Both the position numbers and the translations under genes were made by a program. 13,110 bases of DNA from Caryophanales bacterium UBA5732 (GTDB lineage: Bacteria > Bacillota_I > Bacilli_A > Izemoplasmatales > Hujiaoplasmataceae): NCBI GenBank assembly GCA_002419445.1, contig DIGC01000025.1, forward strand, positions 1 through 13,110, read 5' to 3'. Position 1 is the stretch's first letter. Each line of letters starts with the position of its first letter. Below are positions 7,269 through 13,110 of this stretch, in pieces. Below the pieces are notes generated by a model. It was not told where the DNA came from and did not search any database. It saw only the letters and a program-made list of their open reading frames with translations.

Positions 7269-8369
7269 TTAAATTGTTTGATACTTGAGGTCAAAAGCTT
7301 GGCATACTCCAACACAAGTACATTTTCCGTCATAGGTATTAACGCCTAATTTTAATGGTTTAGAAACTTTAATTGCTTCTTCTAAGCCTCTATCAGCGAT
7401 TAATAAGCCATATCGTAATGTTGCGTTATTAAGAGCGATTGTGGAAGTTTGAGGTACTGCTCCCGGCATATTCGCTACGCAATAATGCACGATTCCATCG
7501 ACAACAAATGTCGGTTTGTCATGATATGTAGCTTTTGAGACTTCGGTAGAACCGCCTTGGTCAATTGCGATATCAACAATCACACTACCCGGTTTCATTT
7601 TAGCATAATATTCACGTTTAATAATCTTCGGAGCTTTAGCGCCAGGTAATAAAACTCCGCTGATAACCAAATCAGCATCCCAGCAAGCTTGTTCAATATT
7701 GTGAGAATTACTGTAAAGCGTTGTTATTCTATTACCATAAATATCATCTAAATATGTCAATTTATCAATATTAATATCTAGAACAGTAACATTAGCGCCT
7801 AATCCTACAGCCATTTTTAAAGCATTTTCGCCTACAACTCCAGCGCCAATAATTGCCACATTAGCTCTTCTGGTTCCAGGAACGCCGGAAATAAGAACTC
7901 CAGAGCCTCCCATGGTTTTTTCTAAATGTTTAGCACCTTCAACCACGCCTAATCTACCCGCTACTGAACTCATCGGTTTCAAGCATGGCAATGATCCGTC
8001 TTCTAAAATAATTGTCTCATAAGCTACTGCTTTAACCTTTTTAGCTAATAAAGCTTCTGTTAAAGTTTGATCAGCTGCTAAATGTAAATAAGTATAAAGG
8101 ACTAGCCCTTCTCGGAAATATTGATATTCTTCCGCTAAAGGTTCTTTTACCTTTACTATCATTTCTGATTTTTCCCAAACTTCTTTTGCGGTCGGTAAAA
8201 CTGAAGCTCCTACTTTTGAATATTCTTCATCTGGAAAGCCAGAATTCAAACCAGCGTTAGTTTCAATATAAACCTTATGACCGTGTTTAACATATTCATT
8301 GACACTACTTGGCGTTAAGCCAACACGAAACTCTAATTTCTTAATTTCTCTTACACATCCAATAATCAT
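7269..8369 (-). CDS. ald: Alanine dehydrogenase
   Basis: A 366-residue cytoplasmic enzyme for the reversible reaction L-alanine + NAD+ + water = pyruvate + ammonia + NADH. It can feed on alanine or, in fermenters, dispose of pyruvate, NADH and ammonia together. Starting at MIIGCVREIK, all classic residues fall at their canonical numbers: R15, K75, H96 and D270 in IDQGG, with Rossmann motif GAGVVG (175-180) and D198 for the NAD ribose. VVDGIVHYCVANMPGAVP is the family hallmark. This settles the start at ATG 8369, with GAGGTGA about 5 bases upstream; the in-frame GTG at 8378 lies within the ribosome binding site. The usual Cys after IDQGG is Ser. It has its own promoter and terminator, next to a fermentative alcohol dehydrogenase in the same orientation. 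Confidence 0.97.
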   Translation of the reverse strand: MIIGCVREIKKLEFRVGLTPSSVNEYVKHGHKVYIETNAGLNSGFPDEEYSKVGASVLPTAKEVWEKSEMIVKVKEPLAEEYQYFREGLVLYTYLHLAADQTLTEALLAKKVKAVAYETIILEDGSLPCLKPMSSVAGRLGVVEGAKHLEKTMGGSGVLISGVPGTRRANVAIIGAGVVGENALKMAVGLGANVTVLDINIDKLTYLDDIYGNRITTLYSNSHNIEQACWDADLVISGVLLPGAKAPKIIKREYYAKMKPGSVIVDIAIDQGGSTEVSKATYHDKPTFVVDGIVHYCVANMPGAVPQTSTIALNNATLRYGLLIADRGLEEAIKVSKPLKLGVNTYDGKCTCVGVCQAFDLKYQTI

Positions 8370-8373
8370 TACC

Positions 8374-8399
8374 TTCACCTCACTAAATATATTTTAACA
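8374..8399 (-). promoter_or_regulatory. Promoter and RBS of ald
   Basis: Extended -10 TGTTAAAAT (hexamer 8396-8391) without a convincing -35, and the GAGGTGA ribosome binding site close behind. The predicted start near 8384 gives a very short leader of about 15 nt. Confidence 0.6.
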
Positions 8400-8403
8400 T
8401 AAG

Positions 8404-8417
8404 GACAAGCGTTTTCA
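8404..8417. promoter_or_regulatory. cre-like operator in the ald promoter
   Basis: GACAAGCGTTTTCA matches the CcpA cre pattern TGWAAGCGTTTTCA except in the first three bases. It lies immediately upstream of the extended -10, where a bound repressor would block polymerase. Confidence 0.4.
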
Positions 8418-8436
8418 TAAACATTTTTATAAAATA

Positions 8437-8460
8437 TTTCGCTTTTTGCGTGAAGCGAAA
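8437..8460. repeat. 8-bp inverted repeat between adh terminator and ald promoter
   Basis: TTTCGCTT (8437-8444) and AAGCGAAA (8453-8460) are perfect complements around an 8-base spacer. It is too far upstream to be in the ald leader. It may be a back-up terminator for the alcohol dehydrogenase transcript or a regulator site. Confidence 0.5.
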
Positions 8461-8470
8461 ACCCAAAAGA

Positions 8471-8493
8471 AAAAAAGGCGTTATCCGCCTTTT
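8471..8493 (-). terminator. Terminator of the alcohol dehydrogenase gene
   Basis: Stem AAAAGGCG/CGCCTTTT (8473-8480 with 8486-8493) with a 5-base loop and a minus-strand T-run, 8 bases past the TAA stop. Confidence 0.92.
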
Positions 8494-8501
8494 AAGTCAA
8501 A

Positions 8502-9677
8502 TTATTTACAAGCTATATGGTAAATATTTTCAGCATCTTCCATTGTTAAGGATTTAAAATTACCAAATCTTTCGCCAACATTAACTTTAAGTTTTTCTAC
8601 TAATTTAGGAATATCTTCTTCCTTCGCACCAATATCTTTAAAACTAGTTGGCATATTCATTTCTTTAAAGAAAGCTTCTAATGCCTTGATACCAGCTTGA
8701 GCTACTTTAATCGGTTTATGTTTGTTGTCCTTGATATCAAATACTTTATTTGCTAAACGACGATATCTTTGAATATCTTCCATCAGCGTATAGCGCATAT
8801 AAGCAGGGAACATTACAGCTAACCCCGCGCCATGAGTAACGTCATATAAAGCGCTTAATTCATGTTCCAATCTATGAGTTGCCCAGTCGCTAATTCTGCC
8901 AACGCCTAAGAACCCGTTGTGGGCAATTGTGCTTGTCCAACAAATTGTCGCTCTCGCTTCATAATTTGTTGGTTCTTTCATCACTACTCTAGCGGCTTCA
9001 ATAACTGAAACTAGAGTCGCTTCGGCTAATCGGTCAACTAAAATGACGTTCTTAGATTTCGTTAAATATCTTTCTAGGATATGGCTGATCATATCAACTA
9101 TTCCCGCAGCTGTTTGATAAGCTGGTAATGTATAGGTTAGTTCCGGATTAATTATTGCGAAAGTCGGACGGTAAACATCAGAGTTAAGTCCTCTTTTTAA
9201 CATACCATCGGTTTTAGTGATAACCGATGAGTTAGACCCTTCGCTACCAGCAGCTGGAATCGTTAAGATAACTCCAACTCTTAAAGCCTCTTTAAGTTCT
9301 ACCAATCGATCCCAGAAATCCCAGAAATCGCCATTATATAAAGCTCCAGCTGCGATTGCTTTTGCAGAATCAATTGCTGAACCGCCACCGACAGCTAGTA
9401 CAAAATCGACATTTTCTTTCTTACATAATTTAATACCTTCATATACCAATGTATCTCTTGGATTAGGAACAACTCCACCTAATTCTACATATTCTATTCC
9501 CGCTTGAGTAATAGCTTCAACTACACGATCAAATAAACCTGATCTTTTAATTGAGCCTGTACCATAGTGGATTAATACTTTTTTAGCTTTATAAGATTTT
9601 AATAATTCGCCAACTTGATTTTCAGTTTCTTTGCCAAAGATAAACTTTGTCGGACTATGAAACAAAAAATTATCCAT
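8502..9677 (-). CDS. Iron-containing alcohol dehydrogenase, butanol dehydrogenase / YqhD type
   Basis: A 391-residue cytoplasmic group III alcohol dehydrogenase that reduces aldehydes to alcohols with NAD(P)H, recycling cofactor during fermentation or detoxifying aldehydes. Metal ligands are D195 and H199 (DMISH), H268 (THRLEHE) and H282 (DVTHGAG), each one number above YqhD. The dinucleotide-binding GGGS is at 97-100 and IPAAGSEGS at 140-148. GTGSIKRSG (39-47) resembles the YqhD segment that contacts the NADP phosphate, so NADPH preference is likely but not certain. Length is normal and no key residue is missing. The ATG at 9677 has AGAGGTGA a few bases upstream. Divergent from the phosphodiesterase gene across a 148-bp control region. 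The natural substrate (butanal, acetaldehyde, methylglyoxal or others) cannot be fixed from sequence. Confidence 0.94.
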   Translation of the reverse strand: MDNFLFHSPTKFIFGKETENQVGELLKSYKAKKVLIHYGTGSIKRSGLFDRVVEAITQAGIEYVELGGVVPNPRDTLVYEGIKLCKKENVDFVLAVGGGSAIDSAKAIAAGALYNGDFWDFWDRLVELKEALRVGVILTIPAAGSEGSNSSVITKTDGMLKRGLNSDVYRPTFAIINPELTYTLPAYQTAAGIVDMISHILERYLTKSKNVILVDRLAEATLVSVIEAARVVMKEPTNYEARATICWTSTIAHNGFLGVGRISDWATHRLEHELSALYDVTHGAGLAVMFPAYMRYTLMEDIQRYRRLANKVFDIKDNKHKPIKVAQAGIKALEAFFKEMNMPTSFKDIGAKEEDIPKLVEKLKVNVGERFGNFKSLTMEDAENIYHIACK

Positions 9678-9681
9678 AGAA

Positions 9682-9726
9682 TCACCTCTTCTTCTTAATT
9701 ATAACATAAAAGCGAGAAACTCAAAA
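9682..9726 (-). promoter_or_regulatory. Promoter and RBS of the alcohol dehydrogenase gene
   Basis: Extended -10 TGTTATAAT (hexamer 9703-9698), TTTTGA at the 17-base -35 position (9726-9721), and AGAGGTGA as ribosome binding site. Confidence 0.65.
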
Positions 9727-9732
9727 ACAAAA

Positions 9733-9756
9733 ATTAAACGTTAATATATTTAAACG
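9733..9756. promoter_or_regulatory. Repeated TTAAACG operator-like element between divergent genes
   Basis: ATTAAACGTTAATA (9733-9746) is close to the cre-like sites at the amylase gene, and its TTAAACG recurs 16 bp later (9750-9756). It sits just upstream of the alcohol dehydrogenase -35 and about 35 bases before the phosphodiesterase -10/-35 region. Confidence 0.35.
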
Positions 9757-9771
9757 ATAGTTAATAATTGG

Positions 9772-9816
9772 TTTGTACTTTTACATGGTCGTGATATAAT
9801 ATATTTCAAAGGGAGG
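9772..9816 (+). promoter_or_regulatory. Promoter and RBS of the phosphodiesterase gene
   Basis: TTTGTA (9772-9777), 17-base spacer, extended -10 TGATATAAT (hexamer 9795-9800), then GGGAGG (9811-9816) nine bases before ATG. Confidence 0.7.
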
Positions 9817-9825
9817 CTTTTTGAT

Positions 9826-10569
9826 ATGAAAGATCTCGAGTGGATTAAATCAAGTTATATTGCTCATAGAGGTTTTCATTCCTTAGATAAATCAATACCG
9901 GAAAATTCATTGTTAGCCTTTAAAAAAGCGATAGATTATGGCTATGCAATCGAGTTAGACATTCACATCCTTAAAGATGGTAACGTAGTGGTTTTTCATG
10001 ATGATAACTTAAATAGAATCTGTAAAAAAGATTTGCCTCTGAGCGAAGTAACATATGATCAAATAAAAAATATACATCTTTTAAACACTTATGAAAAAAT
10101 CCCTTTATTGTCAGATGTTTTAAGTCAAGTAAAGGGTAAAGTTCCATTGCTGATTGAGTTGAAACCTAAAGGAGATTACACTCGTCTATGTGAAGCATTT
10201 ATGGTTTTAATAAAAGGATATCCAGGGCAGTATGCTATTCAATCCTTTAACCCTAAAATCATGAATTGGTTTCGCAAAAAAGCCCCCGATATCGTAAGAG
10301 GACAATTAGCTGAGTATTTCACAGACGATGACACAATTTCAAAATTTACTAAATTTATACTTAAAAGAATGTGGTTAAATCGATTGACTAAACCTGATTT
10401 CGTTAATTACGGTTTAAAAGACTTGCCTAACAAATACGCAAAAAAAGCAATTCATAATGGCTTAACGGTGATTGCTTATACAGCTAGAAACCAACTGGAA
10501 TTTGACATGGTTAAAAAATATTATCATAATTCTGTGTTTGAATACTTTAGACCTGATGAAAAAAAATAG
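9826..10569 (+). CDS. Glycerophosphodiester phosphodiesterase family protein
   Basis: A 247-residue cytoplasmic TIM-barrel enzyme that should hydrolyse glycerophosphodiesters (deacylated phospholipids) to an alcohol and glycerol 3-phosphate. It shows H14-R15 in AHRG, E26 in PENS, E43-x-D45 in ELDIH, H58 in FHDD (general acid) and E111 in IELK, all as in the GDPD family. There is no signal peptide, unlike periplasmic or surface GlpQ. The C-terminal VFEYFRP replaces the GIITDRP-like ending of classic members, a variation also seen in short Gram-positive homologues. It is the only plus-strand gene and converges on the MFS transporter gene with 50 bp between stops. The TAG stop lies inside the stem of the shared terminator. 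The start is secured by the GGGAGG and extended -10 upstream. Confidence 0.93.
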   Translation: MKDLEWIKSSYIAHRGFHSLDKSIPENSLLAFKKAIDYGYAIELDIHILKDGNVVVFHDDNLNRICKKDLPLSEVTYDQIKNIHLLNTYEKIPLLSDVLSQVKGKVPLLIELKPKGDYTRLCEAFMVLIKGYPGQYAIQSFNPKIMNWFRKKAPDIVRGQLAEYFTDDDTISKFTKFILKRMWLNRLTKPDFVNYGLKDLPNKYAKKAIHNGLTVIAYTARNQLEFDMVKKYYHNSVFEYFRPDEKK

Positions 10570-10605
10570 TGCTCTATTCTTATTAAAGAAATTAGAGCAC
10601 TATTT
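10559..10605. terminator. Bidirectional terminator between convergent genes
   Basis: A 13-bp perfect stem AAATAGTGCTCTA / TAGAGCACTATTT (10564-10576 with 10593-10605) and a 16-base loop. The minus-strand exit has eight T (10566-10559), strong for the MFS gene. The plus-strand exit (TATTTCTTATTTC) is weaker. The stem includes the stop codon of the phosphodiesterase gene. Confidence 0.92.
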
Positions 10606-10619
10606 ATTTCTTATTTCAA

Positions 10620-12299
10620 TTAATCCATATCAACGTCAAAATTTTCTAAAACCGATTCTTTCTTGATGATTTTAGCATCGCCGTGTTTTACAAAGAACAT
10701 TGTAATAAATGACATCGCCACAAAGAATGCTGAGTAAGGGAAAAGAATTCTTCTACCAAATTCATCCATTAACATACCTGATAAAATTGGGGTTAAAATT
10801 TGTGCAGTCATCGAGAATGTATAATAGTACCCTGTATATTTTCCAACATTAGGTCCTTTTGCAAGTTCAACCACCATTGGATAAGAGTTAACATTGATGG
10901 TTGCCCAGCCAATACCAGTAAGACCGAAAATTATATACATTATGAATGCCGTATCTGGGGTTAAGAAATAAATTGAACCGAAGCATAATGTTAGTAAAAC
11001 AATGCCCATCAAAATGGTTTTTCTACGACCAATTTTAGTAGCTAAAATCCCAATTGGGATGAACGCTATCAAAGCGGCGCCATGACCAACAAGCGGCGGT
11101 AAAGAGAAACCTAATTCTAGAACCTTTGGTGCGTAATCTGATAATTTGGTCATTACGGCATTATAACCAAAGAACCATAAAAACACCGAAGAAAGAATTA
11201 AAATCAATGAAATCTTTTTACCTCTTGAAAGTTCTTCGTTTTCAACTGTATTAGCAACTTCCAATTCTTCTTTGTCTAAACCGTATAACTTATCTTCATC
11301 TTCTTTTTCTTTAACGAGTTTTGGTTCTTTAACCTTCCATAGGAAGATAGCTAGAAGCACTAGCATAACTATTCCGACCGTAATGAACGCCGGAGCGTAA
11401 TTGACGTAGGAAAGTTTATCTAGCCTAAATAGAATTAAAAGGATATAAGACAAGATAGCCGCCAAAGAACCCATTAGATTAATAACAGCGTTACCCTTAG
11501 ATCTTAATGGCCTAATTGTAACATCTGGCATTAACGCTACTGCTGGCGATCTAAATGTTGCCATTGAAACTAAAGCTACGAATAAAATTAACATGAAAAC
11601 GATAAAATTAGTTGGTGATTTGACGGTAATTAAGAAAGTTTTTTGGTTTAAATGGGTATAAAAATATTCCTTTAAATCAGTGTTGTCACGATCAGTTAAT
11701 ACTCCGCCTTGATAGGTAAAAGCATAACTAAGAATTTCTTCCATACCATTTCTATGGTCAGCACGAAATTCGATATTGTTTACATCGGTTACGTCACCTT
11801 CATCGCTACCATCGATTACCTCTAAATAAAAAGTATCAAATTCAGTTTGAGTGATGACTCCATCAACTCTTAAAGTGTCCCATTGGCCAATAATTCCATC
11901 TTTAATCGCTACCCATTGATTATAATCGAAAGTTTGATCATGGGTACTGTTGTAGTCTTCAATTATGGCTGGATCCTCAGTTTGAATTTGCGTAGTTTGG
12001 TAATTATCACTAAAAGTTAATCCCATGAACGCAAAAGCCGCTATTATTGTTCCGACAATAATGTAAGGAGTTCTTTTGCCGATTTTGGAATTGTGTTTGT
12101 CTGACAAACTACCAAAGATTGGTATTAAAAATAAGGCTAAAACATTGTCTAAAGCCATTACCGCTCCAGACCAAGTTTGATTCAAACCAAATTTATCTAT
12201 CAGAATCTTACTGATAATTGAATCATATGTCTGGTTAAATAAAGAAATAAGAAAAAAAGCTAGTCCTACTAAAAAGACTTTTTTGTAATTCAACTTCAT
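10620..12299 (-). CDS. MFS transporter of the GPH/SLC45 sugar-cation symporter type
   Basis: A 559-residue membrane protein with 12 predicted helices, likely moving a sugar or glycoside with H+ or Na+. The cytoplasmic loop after TM2 has GSLSDKHNSKIGKRTPYI (63-80), and the loop after TM4 has RSPAVALMPD and LRSKGNAVINLMG (250-277), both hallmarks of the SLC45/GPH branch. TM segments lie near 8-26, 45-63, 79-96, 231-248, 270-290, 303-321, 363-380, 402-420, 427-446, 450-470, 490-512 and 518-537. Oddly, about 130 acidic, polar residues (97-230) separate TM3 and TM4 and should face outward. The cytoplasmic linker 323-362 is charged. ATG 12299 has GAGGTGA six bases upstream. With the amylase in the same window, maltose or maltodextrin is an attractive but unproven substrate. 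Confidence 0.88.
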   Translation of the reverse strand: MKLNYKKVFLVGLAFFLISLFNQTYDSIISKILIDKFGLNQTWSGAVMALDNVLALFLIPIFGSLSDKHNSKIGKRTPYIIVGTIIAAFAFMGLTFSDNYQTTQIQTEDPAIIEDYNSTHDQTFDYNQWVAIKDGIIGQWDTLRVDGVITQTEFDTFYLEVIDGSDEGDVTDVNNIEFRADHRNGMEEILSYAFTYQGGVLTDRDNTDLKEYFYTHLNQKTFLITVKSPTNFIVFMLILFVALVSMATFRSPAVALMPDVTIRPLRSKGNAVINLMGSLAAILSYILLILFRLDKLSYVNYAPAFITVGIVMLVLLAIFLWKVKEPKLVKEKEDEDKLYGLDKEELEVANTVENEELSRGKKISLILILSSVFLWFFGYNAVMTKLSDYAPKVLELGFSLPPLVGHGAALIAFIPIGILATKIGRRKTILMGIVLLTLCFGSIYFLTPDTAFIMYIIFGLTGIGWATINVNSYPMVVELAKGPNVGKYTGYYYTFSMTAQILTPILSGMLMDEFGRRILFPYSAFFVAMSFITMFFVKHGDAKIIKKESVLENFDVDMD

Positions 12300-12305
12300 A
12301 ACTAT

Positions 12306-12362
12306 TCACCTCATTAAATAAAACATTACAAATATTATATCATGTTAAATAATCTCTGTAAT
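12306..12362 (-). promoter_or_regulatory. Promoter and RBS of the MFS transporter gene
   Basis: ATTACA (12362-12357), 17-base spacer, extended -10 TGATATAAT (hexamer 12339-12334), then GAGGTGA near 12312-12306. Confidence 0.7.
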
Positions 12363-12380
12363 GCCGATTTTTAAAAAGGC

Positions 12381-12416
12381 AAAAAGAAAAGCTCAAGAAA
12401 TTAATCAAGAGCTTTT
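12381..12416 (-). terminator. Terminator of the two-TM protein gene
   Basis: Stem AAAAGCTC/GAGCTTTT (12387-12394 with 12409-12416), 14-base loop, then CTTTTT on the minus strand. It starts 6 bases after the TAA stop. Confidence 0.85.
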
Positions 12417-12422
12417 TTGAAT

Positions 12423-12950
12423 TTAGTAAAATTTACTTGCGAGATATTTTAATGCTAATTCATTGTATTTTGTTGGTCTCAATTCCAATTCGGTCGGAAT
12501 ATTAAAACCAGAAATAACTTTGAAATAAAGGATTCGTTTAATTTTAAAAATCATCACTAATCCGATCAGAAAGATTAAACCTAAAATTACGTAGTTTAAG
12601 ATATTAGAGTAAGCGTAGGCGGGCACATCAATTAGGTTTTGAAAGATACCATAGGCAAGAATAAGTGAACCAATCGCAAGAATAAATCCTAGTAATTTAA
12701 CGAAGAAGGAATTTTTAATATATTCCAAATAGTATTCCATATGGCTGATACTTTTTAATTCGATTTCGTTCATACCTCTTTTTTTAACTTTACGGTTGCT
12801 GGTGATGGCATTTCCTTGAGTATAAATAATTAATCTTTTGGTAGTTACTACAACTTGACAAAAATAATCTATGCCTTTAAGTTTAGGAAACTCTTTATAG
12901 ATTTCTTCATCGTTGCCAATTAAGATATTTTGTTTTATATTATTCTTCAT
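12423..12950 (-). CDS. Two-TM membrane protein with a PH-like N-terminal segment, function unknown
   Basis: A 175-residue protein I cannot assign to a characterised family. Residues 30-75 (VVTTKRLIIYTQG, then a basic turn KVKKRG, then MNEIELKSIS) look like the strands of bacterial PH-like domains, in which a T-x-x-R-L-I strand and a later I-x-L-x-x-I strand are typical. Two hydrophobic helices follow (about 83-104 and 117-137), with a basic KIKRI stop-transfer and a 38-residue cytoplasmic tail. Both ends would be inside. The start is ATG 12950 with GGTGA five bases upstream; the in-frame TTG at 12965 precedes the ribosome binding site. It lies 70 bp after the probable cation ATPase with no terminator visible between, so some co-transcription is possible. 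Role unknown; the PH-like assignment is tentative. Confidence 0.75.
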   Translation of the reverse strand: MKNNIKQNILIGNDEEIYKEFPKLKGIDYFCQVVVTTKRLIIYTQGNAITSNRKVKKRGMNEIELKSISHMEYYLEYIKNSFFVKLLGFILAIGSLILAYGIFQNLIDVPAYAYSNILNYVILGLIFLIGLVMIFKIKRILYFKVISGFNIPTELELRPTKYNELALKYLASKFY

Positions 12951-12955
12951 AATTT

Positions 12956-13005
12956 TCACCACCAACCCTATTCTTAATTTTACTTTAAATCATCTTGTTT
13001 TACAA
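12956..13005 (-). promoter_or_regulatory. Promoter and RBS of the two-TM protein gene
   Basis: TTGTAA (13005-13000), exactly 17 bases, TAAAAT (12982-12977), then GGTGGTGA (ending 12956) before ATG 12950. Confidence 0.55.
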
Positions 13006-13020
13006 CCTGATAACTCTAAC

Positions 13021-13110
13021 TTATAAAGATTTCTGAACAACTTTCGTTAATTCTCCGAAAAGCATCGGTACAAATCCTAAAGCCATTGCGATTATCAATT
13101 CTTCTAATGT
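13021..13110 (-). CDS. C-terminus of a probable P-type cation-transporting ATPase (partial)
   Basis: An open frame enters from the right edge and ends at TAA (13023-13021), giving 29 residues, TLEELIIAMALGFVP then MLFGELTKVVQKSL. A final hydrophobic helix broken by Pro, then a Glu-Leu-x-Lys turn and a basic tail, is the usual ending of PMCA/PacL-type Ca2+ or cation ATPases. The fragment is too short for certainty, and another polytopic membrane protein is possible. The rest of the gene lies outside the window. Confidence 0.55.
   Translation of the reverse strand, partial: TLEELIIAMALGFVPMLFGELTKVVQKSL

Noticed and set aside
9217..9507. Plus-strand open frame inside the alcohol dehydrogenase gene
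   Set aside because: It is antisense to highly conserved motifs and has no ribosome binding site. Its composition is explained by the opposite strand.
10472..10666. Plus-strand open frame across the convergent terminator
   Set aside because: It overlaps the phosphodiesterase gene in another frame and runs through the terminator hairpin into the end of the MFS gene. No start signal is visible.
11841..11937. EF-hand-like loops in the MFS insertion (DGVITQTEF and DGSDEGDVT)
   Set aside because: Positions 1 and 3 of the first loop are Thr and Arg, the second lacks the final acidic residue, and the two loops start only 21 residues apart instead of about 36. Calcium binding is not supported.

Overview
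The window is about 13.1 kb of AT-rich bacterial chromosome with ten coding regions, nine complete and one partial. All genes are on the minus strand except a glycerophosphodiester phosphodiesterase gene at 9826-10569. Features pointing to a Gram-positive or Mollicutes-related (Bacillota/Mycoplasmatota) host are low GC, GGAGG/GAGGTGA ribosome binding sites, short intergenic gaps packed with hairpin-plus-T terminators, extended -10 promoters, and a lipoprotein amylase with a Ser/Thr-rich stalk. Tryptophan is encoded by TGG throughout, and the single TGA is a stop, so the standard bacterial code applies. An Acholeplasma/Izemoplasma-like lineage or another low-GC fermenter would fit, but this is inference and no taxonomic marker gene is present.

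Layout from left to right: a nuclease-helicase fusion of the DinG/XPD type (50-2401); a full-length sialate O-acetylesterase-like SGNH protein whose four hallmark residues all appear replaced (2477-3751); an extended SDR/epimerase-like oxidoreductase (3889-4905); a cell-surface GH13 alpha-amylase lipoprotein (5063-7114); alanine dehydrogenase (7269-8369); an iron-dependent alcohol dehydrogenase (8502-9677); a glycerophosphodiester phosphodiesterase on the plus strand (9826-10569); a GPH/SLC45-type MFS transporter with a large external insertion (10620-12299); a two-TM protein with a possible PH-like N-terminus (12423-12950); and the extreme C-terminus of a probable P-type cation ATPase (13021-13110, cut by the window edge).

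Nearly every gene is its own transcription unit. Seven hairpin terminators and nine candidate promoters can be placed, and six of the promoters carry a TGnTATAAT or TGnTAAAAT extended -10. No intergenic stretch exceeds 300 bp, and none contains an rRNA, tRNA, CRISPR array, insertion sequence or riboswitch that I can recognise.

The middle of the window has a plausible shared theme of starch/sugar use and fermentation: surface amylase, a sugar-type MFS transporter, alanine dehydrogenase and an NAD(P)H-linked alcohol dehydrogenase. CcpA/LacI-type operator-like sites (core AANCGTT) sit at the amylase, alanine dehydrogenase and alcohol dehydrogenase promoters. I see no obvious new defence or mobile system. 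The most unusual items are the apparent SGNH pseudoenzyme, the repeat cluster upstream of the SDR gene, the external domain in the MFS protein and the recurring operator-like element. Four genes are assigned starts downstream of their longest open frame, based on ribosome binding sites and family alignment.
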